Shown here in pieces: positions 1 to 6,065 of a stretch of 11,959 nucleotides of DNA. The translations under genes were made by a program, and so were the position numbers. Location of the stretch: contig WLNM01000023.1 in assembly GCA_009699825.1 (NCBI GenBank), positions 1 to 11,959 on the forward strand, written 5' to 3'. The stretch comes from Actinomycetota bacterium (GTDB lineage Bacteria; Actinomycetota; Actinomycetes; Nanopelagicales; Nanopelagicaceae). Every line of letters begins with the position of its first letter. Positions within the stretch are counted from its first letter, which is position 1. The notes below the pieces were generated by a model that saw only the letters and a program-made list of their open reading frames with translations, was not told the DNA's origin and did no database searches.

Positions 1-3
1 CTT

Positions 4-729
4 ATGAGCGCTACTCAGGTACAAAAAGAGATTCAAGCCTTTGCTAATCGTGGAAGAGCGCACGATCTTCAGAAATTCTTTCAGACCGCACCTGGTCAAT
101 ATGGTGAAGGTGATGTTTTTCTTGGGCTTACGGTTCCACAAGTTCGCTCAGTAGCCCGAGAATATAAAGGGATTTCACTTCGAGAAATTGAAGTCCTTAC
201 TCGCTCTGCTTTTCACGAAGTTCGACTTTGCGGATTGGTCATCCTGACGCTTCAGTACAAAGCTACTAAAGAGCGCAAAGAAAAGAAGAAGCTCTTTGAT
301 CTGTACATGAAAGCAATGACTGCCGGCTATATAAATAACTGGGACCTCGTTGATGTAACCGCACCAATTATTGGTGAATTCTTGATCGATACAGAAGATC
401 CATACATATTGCTTAACAAACTAACCAAGAGCAAGTCTCTCTGGCAGCGCAGAGTTTCCATGGTTTTCACCTTTGCTTTTATTCGCGCTGGAGACATCAA
501 GCCAACATTTGTGATGGCAGAAAAATTGCTCGCTGACAAACATGATCTGATTCATAAAGCTGTTGGCTGGGCTCTGCGCGAGGCTGGAAAACTCAATGGA
601 AAAGAGTTGCGCAGTTTCCTATCAAAGCACTCTCATGAAATGCCACGCACAATGTTGAGATATGCAATCGAGAAATTTCCAGAACGCGAACGCAAGAAGT
701 GGCTTCTAGATAGCAAACTCATCAAATGA
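4..729 (+). CDS. AlkD-type DNA alkylation repair glycosylase
   Basis: A 241-aa all-helical HEAT-repeat-like protein of the AlkD (DNA_alkylation) family, DNA glycosylases that remove bulky or cationic alkylated bases such as N3- and N7-alkylpurines in the cytoplasm. The best landmark is NNWDLVD at about residues 111-117: W113 and D117 have the same spacing as the catalytic W109/D113 pair known from Bacillus cereus AlkD. The WQRR motif (147-150) fits the DNA-contacting arginine, and W189 in the segment VGWALRE fits the second aromatic residue. The length is normal for the family. The ATG at position 4 gives a sensible N-terminus, but only three bases precede it, so neither an upstream start nor a promoter can be excluded. 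It lies 22 nt before moaD on the same strand, with no functional link to the Moco or CO genes. The family call is firm; the substrate is not. Confidence 0.88.
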   Translation: MSATQVQKEIQAFANRGRAHDLQKFFQTAPGQYGEGDVFLGLTVPQVRSVAREYKGISLREIEVLTRSAFHEVRLCGLVILTLQYKATKERKEKKKLFDLYMKAMTAGYINNWDLVDVTAPIIGEFLIDTEDPYILLNKLTKSKSLWQRRVSMVFTFAFIRAGDIKPTFVMAEKLLADKHDLIHKAVGWALREAGKLNGKELRSFLSKHSHEMPRTMLRYAIEKFPERERKKWLLDSKLIK

Positions 730-738
730 GACCTGATG

Positions 739-744
739 TAAAGT
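739..744 (+). promoter_or_regulatory. Candidate -10 box for a leaderless moaD transcript
   Basis: TAAAGT at 739-744 fits the actinobacterial TANNNT -10 consensus and ends 7 nt before the moaD ATG. Transcription would therefore begin at or next to the start codon, giving a leaderless mRNA. There is no clear Shine-Dalgarno sequence before moaD, which agrees with this. No convincing -35 is visible. The box lies just after the alkD stop codon, so moaD could equally be read through from alkD. Confidence 0.4.
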
Positions 745-751
745 TCTGTTC

Positions 752-991
752 ATGGCAAAAGTAAATTTCTATGCGGCCGCACGTGCTGCCAGTGGAGTTT
801 CAGAGGCACACATTGATGGCGCCACACTTGGCGAAGTTATTGCATCGGCTTCTTCCCAACATCCGCAACTGATTGCGATATTGCCTGGATGTTCTTATTT
901 AGTAAATGGCGCAGCTGAATCAAATGACGAATTAAAAATCAATTCAGAAGATGTTATAGACATACTGCCTAGATTTGCTGGTGGAGCTTAA
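752..991 (+). CDS. moaD: Molybdopterin synthase sulfur-carrier subunit MoaD
   Basis: A 79-aa ubiquitin-fold protein of the MoaD/ThiS family. As a C-terminal thiocarboxylate it supplies the two sulfurs that MoaE inserts into cyclic pyranopterin monophosphate to make molybdopterin. Family features are the N-terminal strand (KVNFYAAAR), LVNG near the middle, the DVIDILPRFAGG tail, and the usual length of about 80 aa. The oddity is the end: the sequence reads GGT GGA GCT TAA, so the protein ends Gly-Gly-Ala. Family members normally end in exposed Gly-Gly, which the E1-like enzyme adenylylates. The gene stands apart from the other moa genes, is convergent with moaA, and overlaps its stop codon by 4 nt. 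There is no strong ribosome-binding site, so it is probably read from the candidate leaderless promoter or from the alkD transcript. The family is confident; direct activity without trimming of the tail is uncertain. Confidence 0.88.
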   Translation: MAKVNFYAAARAASGVSEAHIDGATLGEVIASASSQHPQLIAILPGCSYLVNGAAESNDELKINSEDVIDILPRFAGGA

Positions 992-996
992 CCACC
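980..996. terminator. Small hairpin at the moaD/moaA convergent ends
   Basis: GGTGG (980-984) and CCACC (992-996) form a 5-bp perfect GC-rich stem with a 7-nt loop that contains the shared TTAA. The stem is the Gly-Gly codons of moaD on the plus strand and of moaA on the minus strand. Neither strand has a U-tract. The stem is short, so it is at best a weak bidirectional terminator, but there is no other space for one between these genes. Confidence 0.35.
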
Positions 997-1986
997 GATT
1001 GCTGACATTGGTCGTGATGGCTGAATAAAACTCGGATCATTGATTCCGTGACCTGGCAACTTTTCTTTCACTGTCACATGGAACTTAGAAATGAGTGCCT
1101 CGCGTTTTTCATCTTCAGATAATTCTGAACGAAGGATTCCACGTAAGTCTGTCTCTTTCATTGAAAATAAACATGAACGCAATTGACCATCTGAAGTCAG
1201 GCGAATGCGATCGCATGCTCCGCAAAATGGGCGACTAACACTTCCGATAATTCCTACTGTTGCTGGACCGCCGTCGATTAAGAATTCTTCGGCGGGAGAT
1301 GAACCGCGGTAATCAACAGGTGTGAGTTTGTATTTACTGCTGAGTTGCTCAAATATTTCATCGGCTGTTATGAGTTCGGCGCGATTCCAAAGACCACCGG
1401 CATCGAGTGGCATTTGTTCGATGAAGCGAAGATTAAGGTCTTCGGCTAATGCCCACTTCAATAAATTGGTAACTTCACCATCGTTTATGCCACGGAGCAA
1501 AACTGTATTAATTTTTACTGGCATTAGTCCTGCATCTTTAGCCGCTTGAATGCCTGCGAAAACATCATCTAGACGATCTCTGTATGTCATTTTCTTAAAT
1601 ACGTCTTTATCTAAAGTATCCAGGCTGATATTAATACGACGTAGCCCTGCATCAAATAAAGGTTTCGCAAGTTTCGCAAGTGCAATTCCATTGGTGGTCA
1701 TGGACAAAATTGGTGAATTTTCAATCGCTGAAATACGAGAGACGATTTCAACGATGTCGGGGCGCAAAAGTGGTTCACCGCCAGTTAAGCGAATTTCATC
1801 AATACCTTGAGAAACGCCAACTTTTATAATAGAAATTAATTCATCAGTTGTTAAAAGATCTCCTGAGGGCAACCAAGCGGCAAAATCATGTGGCATGCAA
1901 TATGTGCATCTAAGGTTGCATCGATCAGTTAATGAAACACGTAGATCTCTATGTCCACGTCCGTAGGTGTCAACGAGCTGTGTCAT
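988..1986 (-). CDS. moaA: GTP 3',8-cyclase MoaA (radical SAM)
   Basis: A radical-SAM enzyme that, with MoaC, converts GTP to cyclic pyranopterin monophosphate, the first step of Moco synthesis. At 332 aa it has the usual length. The N-terminal [4Fe-4S]/SAM motif is C23-x3-C27-x2-C30 in DRCNLRCTYCMP, followed by LTGGEPLLR at about 67-75. The second cluster, which binds GTP, is C255-x2-C258-x13-C272. The protein ends SAIGG, the conserved C-terminal Gly-Gly tail of MoaA. The start at 1986 is chosen because MTQLVDTYGRGHRDLRVSLTD is the typical family N-terminus and the ATG overlaps the moaE stop in an ATGA. A longer reading frame to 2079 would need a TTG start inside moaE. This is the last gene of moaC-mogA-moaE-moaA, and its stop is shared with convergent moaD. 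Confidence 0.95.
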   Translation of the reverse strand: MTQLVDTYGRGHRDLRVSLTDRCNLRCTYCMPHDFAAWLPSGDLLTTDELISIIKVGVSQGIDEIRLTGGEPLLRPDIVEIVSRISAIENSPILSMTTNGIALAKLAKPLFDAGLRRINISLDTLDKDVFKKMTYRDRLDDVFAGIQAAKDAGLMPVKINTVLLRGINDGEVTNLLKWALAEDLNLRFIEQMPLDAGGLWNRAELITADEIFEQLSSKYKLTPVDYRGSSPAEEFLIDGGPATVGIIGSVSRPFCGACDRIRLTSDGQLRSCLFSMKETDLRGILRSELSEDEKREALISKFHVTVKEKLPGHGINDPSFIQPSRPMSAIGG

Positions 1987-2396
1987 GCGCTGTTTACCCA
2001 TTCGGTTGTTCCATCTGCGAAAACTTGATACTTCCATATTGGAAGTTCTGACTTCACAGTCGAGACGATCTCTTCGCAAGCCGCAAATGCAGGCCCACGA
2101 TGGAGTGCTGATACTACAACCGCAAAGGCTGTTTCACCGATAGCAATTTCCCCGTATCTATGCGCAACGGCAACGCCTAGAACATCATGTTTGGCAGCAA
2201 TCCGATGAGTTATCTCTTCAATAACACCTTGAGCACTTGGATGAACTTCATAGGTCAAAGAGAAAACAATCTTGTCAGCATCGTTATCTCTAACATCACC
2301 AGAAAAACTTGCAACCGCTCCTGCTTGATTAGTTTTTATAGTTTCGGTTAATTCATCTACCGAAATACTGTGCTTAGTTACTAGGGCTGTGATCAT
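1983..2396 (-). CDS. moaE: Molybdopterin synthase catalytic subunit MoaE
   Basis: The large subunit of molybdopterin synthase; with MoaD-thiocarboxylate it makes the dithiolene of molybdopterin. With the ATG at 2396 it is 137 aa and begins MITALVTKHSISVDEL, followed by AGAVASFSGDVRD (25-37), HRYGEIAIGE (79-88) and the catalytic segment VKSELPIWKYQ. K115 and K122 have the same seven-residue spacing as the catalytic lysines K119/K126 of the E. coli enzyme. The frame is open further upstream to a TTG at 2438, but that would add residues outside the family fold and run deeper into mogA. The chosen start overlaps the mogA end by 23 nt and lacks a clear Shine-Dalgarno sequence, so translation is probably coupled. 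Downstream, its TGA overlaps the moaA ATG. Confidence 0.93.
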   Translation of the reverse strand: MITALVTKHSISVDELTETIKTNQAGAVASFSGDVRDNDADKIVFSLTYEVHPSAQGVIEEITHRIAAKHDVLGVAVAHRYGEIAIGETAFAVVVSALHRGPAFAACEEIVSTVKSELPIWKYQVFADGTTEWVNSA

Positions 2397-2859
2397 GTCC
2401 GGCCAATTGATCGTGGATGTGGGATGCAAGTCTTTCAATAATTACTAAACCATCTTTTGCAGCTCCTGGTGAACCTGGCAAATTAATAATCAATGTTTTA
2501 TTTGTTACCCCCGCAGCACCACGCGATAAATCAGTGGTTGGAACTTTATCTCTGGAATATGCACGCAGTGCTTCAAGAATTCCTGGCATTTCTTTTTTGA
2601 TCAGTGGAGCAGTTGCCTCCGGTGTGACATCAAATGGTGATACGCCTGTTCCGCCAGTGGTCACAAGTAAATCTATGCCATCTTTAATTGCATCTTTGAT
2701 TGCAGAACTTATTTTTTCAATCTCGTCAGGTAGAATGAGAACGCTGTCAATTTGGTAGCCCAGAGTTTTCAAACCTTCAAGAAGAATCTGTCCCGACTTG
2801 TCTTCGTATACGCCTTTGAAAGCACGATTACTTGCTGTGATGACTGCAGCACGCTTCAT
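2374..2859 (-). CDS. mog: Molybdopterin adenylyltransferase (MogA/MoaB family)
   Basis: A 161-aa protein of the MogA/MoaB fold, which adenylylates molybdopterin before molybdate insertion by MoeA. Visible hallmarks are the nucleotide-binding TTGGTG (67-72), the DVTPEAT segment (77-83), LSRG (111-114) and NLPGSPGAA (126-134), all in family order and spacing. Full length is normal. The C-terminal end (HIHDQLAGHDHSPSN) is histidine-rich and polar, likely a flexible tail. The ATG at 2857-2859 overlaps the moaC TGA (ATGA), and its 3' end overlaps moaE, so it sits inside a tightly coupled operon. MogA and MoaB cannot be separated by sequence alone. In this operon without another adenylyltransferase in view, the MogA role is the natural reading. 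Confidence 0.9.
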   Translation of the reverse strand: MKRAAVITASNRAFKGVYEDKSGQILLEGLKTLGYQIDSVLILPDEIEKISSAIKDAIKDGIDLLVTTGGTGVSPFDVTPEATAPLIKKEMPGILEALRAYSRDKVPTTDLSRGAAGVTNKTLIINLPGSPGAAKDGLVIIERLASHIHDQLAGHDHSPSN

Positions 2860-3329
2860 GTGCGCTTCCAGTGCCCGTTTCTTCCGCCATCTTTTTCATC
2901 AACTTGAATATTTTTGATGGTGGCACCTGGATCTAGTGCTTTTGTCATGTCAATAATCGTTAGCGCAGCGATAGAAACTGCAGTCAGGGCTTCCATTTCT
3001 ACTCCAGTGCGATCAGAAATTTTGACTGTTGAATAAATATTTACTCCGTCATCGGCGATTTCTAAATCAACATTCACGCTCGAAATAGAGATTGGGTGAC
3101 ATAGTGGAATCAATTCTGGAGTTTTCTTGGCACCCATAATTCCTGCAATTCGGGCAGTTGCTAAAACATCACCCTTAGGAGCTTTGCCATCTGCGATGAG
3201 CGATAAAACAGATTTGCTCAATAAAACTTTTCCAGAAGCACTTGCACTGCGTTGCGAGATTTCACGGACTGAAACATCAACCATGTGGGCATTGCCCTCA
3301 TCATTGATGTGGCTTAGCATCTCGCTCAT
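2856..3329 (-). CDS. moaC: Cyclic pyranopterin monophosphate synthase MoaC
   Basis: MoaC converts the MoaA product, 3',8-cyclo-7,8-dihydro-GTP, into cyclic pyranopterin monophosphate. The 157-aa sequence is full length. Active-site elements are IPLCHPI (74-80, C77 and H78), RTGVEMEAL (107-115, E111 and E113) and DMTKALD (127-133, D127 and K130); K52 and K69 match the conserved basic residues. Many homologues have DMCKA where this one has DMTKA, a common harmless change. It is the first gene of the minus-strand moa operon. The start at 3329 is the first ATG behind a TANNNT box 6 nt upstream and there is no Shine-Dalgarno sequence, so leaderless translation is likely. A second ATG three codons downstream (3320) is an alternative. 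Confidence 0.95.
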   Translation of the reverse strand: MSEMLSHINDEGNAHMVDVSVREISQRSASASGKVLLSKSVLSLIADGKAPKGDVLATARIAGIMGAKKTPELIPLCHPISISSVNVDLEIADDGVNIYSTVKISDRTGVEMEALTAVSIAALTIIDMTKALDPGATIKNIQVDEKDGGRNGHWKRT

Positions 3330-3335
3330 TGTGTA

Positions 3336-3341
3336 ATCTTA
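3336..3341 (-). promoter_or_regulatory. Candidate leaderless -10 box for the moaC operon
   Basis: Read on the minus strand, TAAGAT is followed by six bases (TACACA) and then the moaC ATG. This matches the TANNNT -10 element, and its position puts the transcription start at the start codon, as in the leaderless mRNAs common in Actinobacteria. The matching -35 position, 17 nt further upstream, reads TTTCAA, only a weak match. No Shine-Dalgarno sequence competes with this reading. Confidence 0.45.
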
Positions 3342-3373
3342 ATGAATCGGCCATGGATTGAAACCCCGCATAT

Positions 3374-3419
3374 GTGGCTTTTAGGGGCTCTTCAAGGCCA
3401 CCAGAGTCACTGCTTGACT
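3374..3419. promoter_or_regulatory. Inverted repeats in the moaC / cox intergenic region
   Basis: The 151-nt divergent gap (3330-3480) holds two inverted repeats. GTGGCTTT (3374-3381) pairs with AAGGCCAC (3394-3401), 8 bp with one G-T wobble and a 12-nt loop. AGTCA (3405-3409) pairs with TGACT (3415-3419) across a 5-nt spacer. Both lie upstream of the proposed moaC start and upstream of the plus-strand -10 candidate, so they could be operator sites serving one or both directions. I do not recognise a specific regulator's site, and short repeats of this kind can arise by chance. Confidence 0.25.
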
Positions 3420-3442
3420 GACCTAGCGCGAATTATTGGCTC

Positions 3443-3451
3443 TGATACGCT
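3443..3451 (+). promoter_or_regulatory. Candidate extended -10 for the coxDE-side operon
   Basis: TGATACGCT has the TGN-TANNNT form of an extended -10 element. Transcription would begin at about 3458, leaving a 5' leader of roughly 20 nt that carries the strong ribosome-binding site at 3469-3475. A TTGACT at 3414-3419 is 26 nt upstream, too far to be its -35. The call rests only on position and consensus. Confidence 0.3.
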
Positions 3452-3468
3452 TGCATTCTTAATTCTTC

Positions 3469-3475
3469 AGGAGGT
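3469..3475 (+). promoter_or_regulatory. Strong Shine-Dalgarno site for the 84-aa gene
   Basis: AGGAGGT, a near-perfect anti-16S match, lies 5 nt before the ATG at 3481. It fixes the start of the small gene and is the main evidence, apart from the open frame, that this unknown ORF is translated. Confidence 0.8.
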
Positions 3476-3480
3476 CTGAC

Positions 3481-3735
3481 ATGTCAGTTGAAAGCGATCA
3501 AGCACGTCAAATGCTTAGTTCAATTTGGCAAGCACAAGGTGAAAAGCTCGAAGAACTCGATGAAGAGTGCAATCCAAATAAGGCATGTAGAAATATGAAA
3601 GAAGTTACCTTCGAAGGTTATATCCAAGAAGAAGGAAAATCACTTGCTACTGCTTGGCGCGAGACTCTCATTCGCGACGGCAAACTCGGTTCAGCATCTA
3701 TCGGCGCACTAGTTTCTGAAAATAAGATCAAGTAA
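3481..3735 (+). CDS. Unknown 84-aa protein heading the coxDE-side operon
   Basis: I do not recognise this protein. It is small, soluble, charged and probably mainly helical, with no signal peptide or membrane segment. An acidic stretch (EKLEELDEEC, about 20-29) leads into C29-NPNKA-C36, the only two cysteines, followed by a short strand-like segment (VTFEGYIQEEG) and the helix-like SLATAWRETLIRDGK. The cysteine pair could bind a metal or form a disulfide, but nothing shows which. It has a near-ideal ribosome-binding site, stronger than those of its neighbours, is first after the divergent intergenic region, and is followed 23 nt later by coxD in the same direction. That context suggests a link to CO dehydrogenase maturation or regulation. 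It could instead be an unrelated gene upstream of coxD. Confidence 0.75.
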   Translation: MSVESDQARQMLSSIWQAQGEKLEELDEECNPNKACRNMKEVTFEGYIQEEGKSLATAWRETLIRDGKLGSASIGALVSENKIK

Positions 3736-3749
3736 CTCTACGAATAGAG
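3736..3749 (+). other. Small stem-loop before coxD
   Basis: CTCTA (3736-3740) and TAGAG (3745-3749) form a perfect 5-bp stem closed by a CGAA tetraloop. It fills most of the 23-nt gap between the 84-aa gene and coxD and is followed by a T-rich stretch. The only weak Shine-Dalgarno-like bases ahead of coxD (AGAG) lie in its 3' arm. It might tune coxD translation or be a minor processing or attenuation site; it is too short for confidence. Confidence 0.25.
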
Positions 3750-3758
3750 CTTTGATTT

Positions 3759-4646
3759 ATGATCTCTTCTTTCGATTCGCTGACCGTTGACGAATTAACA
3801 TCTGAACTTCGTTCTATCGGTTACGTCGCTAACCGCGGTCTTGCTACATCACTTTTAATTTCAATGAAACTCGGTCGACCAATCCTTCTTGAAGGTGAAG
3901 TAGGAGTTGGAAAGACTGAGCTTGCAAAGAGCATTTCGAAGTTGCTTGGGCGCACCTTAATTCGCCTACAGTGTTACGAAGGCATCGATACCAATCAAGC
4001 TTTATACGAATGGGATTATGCGCGCCAGATGCTTGCCATCCGCGCAATGTCTGGCAATGAAGTCTCTGATAAATCCGTTGATGACCTTTTTGGATCTAAA
4101 TTTCTCATCGAACGCCCGCTGCTTCAGGCAATAAAAGCTGGTGACCAGTGTGTATTGCTCATCGATGAAGTTGACCGCGCCGATGATGAATTCGAAGCAT
4201 TCCTTCTTGAACTGCTCTCTGATTTCCAGATAACAATTCCAGAAATCGGCACGATTGCAGCAAAGTCACGTCCTATTGTTATTTTGACTTCAAACCGTAC
4301 TCGCGAATTACATGATGCACTCAAGCGCCGTTGTCTCTATAACTGGATTGGATTTCCGGCTGCAGAACAAGAGATTGAAATCATTAAATCGCGCGTTCCC
4401 GGAGTATCCGAACAATTAGCGTCAAAGGTTGTTGGAACAGTAAACAAACTTCGCGAGATGGATCTTGAAAAATCTCCTGGTGTTGCTGAATCAATTGATT
4501 GGGTGCAATCACTCGGTGCAATAGGGGCAAACACACTTACCGAAGCAAATGCAGCTGAAACACTTGGGGCTGTTATCAAGGGTCGTGACGATCTCGAATA
4601 TGTTTCTGGCAATCTTGCGGAGATTGTTGCTGATGCCACTGGCTGA
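3759..4646 (+). CDS. coxD: MoxR-type AAA+ ATPase CoxD
   Basis: A 295-aa AAA+ ATPase of the MoxR/CoxD group. In Oligotropha (Afipia) carboxidovorans CoxD is a chaperone-like ATPase needed to build the Cu-S-Mo centre in apo-CO dehydrogenase. Visible elements are Walker A GEVGVGKT (46-53), Walker B LLIDEVDR (133-140), sensor 1 LTSNRTR (176-182) and the arginine-rich ALKRRC (187-192), with the C-terminal helical lid after about residue 205. No membrane segment is present, as expected for a protein that works on the cytoplasmic side. The start at 3759 has only a weak ribosome-binding site. The last 14 nt overlap coxE, a typical MoxR-VWA pair. The cox context, rather than motifs alone, separates CoxD from other MoxR proteins. 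Confidence 0.88.
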   Translation: MISSFDSLTVDELTSELRSIGYVANRGLATSLLISMKLGRPILLEGEVGVGKTELAKSISKLLGRTLIRLQCYEGIDTNQALYEWDYARQMLAIRAMSGNEVSDKSVDDLFGSKFLIERPLLQAIKAGDQCVLLIDEVDRADDEFEAFLLELLSDFQITIPEIGTIAAKSRPIVILTSNRTRELHDALKRRCLYNWIGFPAAEQEIEIIKSRVPGVSEQLASKVVGTVNKLREMDLEKSPGVAESIDWVQSLGAIGANTLTEANAAETLGAVIKGRDDLEYVSGNLAEIVADATG

Positions 4647-5763
4647 GGGTTTTGACGAACTCTTTGTTGAATTTGCTCAAGAACTTCGTTTGCATGGGAT
4701 GCTCATCGGTTCTGATGACGTCATTACCTTTTGCAACGCTGTATCCGTCTTAGACGCAACAGATGTCATGGATGTGTACTGGGGCGGTAGAACATCGCTA
4801 GTACGACGTAAAGAAAATATTCCGATTTATAACGAGATATTTCAACGCTTTTTCTTTGATAATTGGGAGGAAGAGGCAAGTGAAGCGAAGAAGAAATTCC
4901 GTGCGCAAGTAAGCACCACATCCACAATTGAAATTCCAGAAAATGAAAGAACTGAACCGGGTGATTCTAAGGATGACACCAAGATGGGATTTATGGCGGC
5001 TAGCCATGAGATCTTTCGCAACAAAGCCTTTAATGAATGCACTGCGCAAGAACTCGCTGCACTTCGCAAAATGATGTCGAATATTCGACTCAATCCACCT
5101 ATTCGTAGAACTCGCCGTTTGATTTCAACTAACAAAGGCAAGAAATTAAATATGCGAAAGATAGTTCGAGAAAATATGCGCGCAATGGGAGAAAATCGTG
5201 AAATTTTCTTTACAAAGAGAAAAGAAAAATTGCGGCCAATTGTTTTTATTCTCGATATCTCAGGGTCTATGGCTGATTATTCAAGAAATTTATTGCAGCT
5301 CGCTTACTCTGCTCGCAGTGCAAATCAAAAAGTAGAAGTTTTCTGTTTCGGAACACGACTAACTCGTGTAACTCGCTCGCTCTCACGTCGCAACCCTGAT
5401 CAAGCCATGGAACTTGCCGGCACTGAAGCGATGGATTGGGAAGGTGGTACTCGAATAGGTGATGCCATCAATACATTTCTTAAGAAGTGGGGCCGTGGGC
5501 GTGTAGGTCGAGGTTCTATAGTTGTTATCTGTTCTGATGGTTTAGATCGCGGCGACCCAGAAACCTTGGCAAAATCTATGGAAGCTTTGTCACGTATCGC
5601 TCACAGAGTTGTTTGGATGAATCCTCATCGAGGAGATGCTGACACATATGTTCCGACATCGATGGGAATGATCATTGCCGAACCATTTATCGACGAAGTT
5701 GTATCAGGACATAATCTTAAGAGTCTGGAAGAATTCAGTCGCAAGCTCGTCACAATCAGATAA
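4633..5763 (+). CDS. coxE: VWA-domain CO dehydrogenase maturation protein CoxE
   Basis: A 376-aa protein of the CoxE-type VWA family, the partner of the MoxR ATPase CoxD in maturing the Mo-Cu active site. The C-terminal half holds the von Willebrand A domain with a complete MIDAS: D208-x-S210-x-S212 in DISGSM, T273 in GGTRIGDAI, and D302/D305 in CSDGLDRGD. The N-terminal half is charged and helical with many lysines and arginines (about 155-195), typical of the family. The ATG at 4633 is chosen because GGAG at 4619-4622 lies 10 nt upstream and MPLAEGFDEL is a plausible family start. The frame is open further upstream, but that would add residues translated from coxD in another frame. It overlaps coxD by 14 nt and is followed 11 nt later by an unknown gene. 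Confidence 0.88.
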   Translation: MPLAEGFDELFVEFAQELRLHGMLIGSDDVITFCNAVSVLDATDVMDVYWGGRTSLVRRKENIPIYNEIFQRFFFDNWEEEASEAKKKFRAQVSTTSTIEIPENERTEPGDSKDDTKMGFMAASHEIFRNKAFNECTAQELAALRKMMSNIRLNPPIRRTRRLISTNKGKKLNMRKIVRENMRAMGENREIFFTKRKEKLRPIVFILDISGSMADYSRNLLQLAYSARSANQKVEVFCFGTRLTRVTRSLSRRNPDQAMELAGTEAMDWEGGTRIGDAINTFLKKWGRGRVGRGSIVVICSDGLDRGDPETLAKSMEALSRIAHRVVWMNPHRGDADTYVPTSMGMIIAEPFIDEVVSGHNLKSLEEFSRKLVTIR

Positions 5764-5774
5764 GGATCACGATA

Positions 5775-6065
5775 ATGAAGTTCAGCGTTTCAATCTTTGC
5801 TGAAGGCGATCGCATTATTACCCTCGAAGAGGTAGTAGAGCTTGCCGATGCCGTTGCAATTTATAATGGCTTAGCTACAGGTGCCGGCACAACAGGTTAT
5901 GGAGCACAAATAATCGTTGAAGCTCCGAGTTCTGATATCGCTGTCGATGCTGCACTGGAACTATTTAATGAAGCTGTTAAAAAGGCAAACCTTCCAGCAT
6001 TTGAAATCATTAAGGCAGAGACAATGTCTGAAGATCAAGACTGGGAAGACGCAATCGAAGAATGA
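5775..6065 (+). CDS. Unknown 96-aa protein coupled to coxE
   Basis: I do not recognise a named family. Predicted order by eye is strand (KFSVSIFAEG), helix (TLEEVVELADAVAIYNG), glycine-rich loop and strand (TTGYGAQIIVEAP), long helix (SDIAVDAALELFNEAVKKA) and strand (AFEIIKAETMS), a beta-alpha-beta-alpha-beta arrangement that resembles a ferredoxin-like fold. The C-terminus is strongly acidic (SEDQDWEDAIEE). It is soluble with no signal peptide and no cysteines, so a direct metal role is unlikely. AAGGAT at 5762-5767 is a good ribosome-binding site for the ATG at 5775. It starts 11 nt after coxE, and its TGA overlaps the next ATG (ATGA), so it is co-transcribed with coxDE. A small binding or adaptor role in the maturation complex is inference only. 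Confidence 0.8.
   Translation: MKFSVSIFAEGDRIITLEEVVELADAVAIYNGLATGAGTTGYGAQIIVEAPSSDIAVDAALELFNEAVKKANLPAFEIIKAETMSEDQDWEDAIEE

Noticed and set aside
988..2079. Longer 363-aa version of moaA
   Set aside because: It needs a TTG start deep inside moaE and adds an unrelated N-terminus; the ATG at 1986 gives the family start and an ATGA overlap.
1983..2438. Longer 151-aa version of moaE
   Set aside because: It needs a TTG start within mogA; the ATG at 2396 gives the usual MoaE length.
2417..2758. 113-aa plus-strand open frame opposite mogA
   Set aside because: The mogA reading is fully supported by motifs; the opposite frame has none.
3330..3480. Moco riboswitch upstream of moaC
   Set aside because: The best promoter makes moaC leaderless, leaving no 5' leader for a riboswitch, and I could not match the conserved Moco motif to the inverted repeats present.
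4549..5763. 404-aa version of coxE
   Set aside because: The extra residues are translated from coxD in another frame; the ATG at 4633 has a ribosome-binding site and the normal MoxR-VWA overlap.
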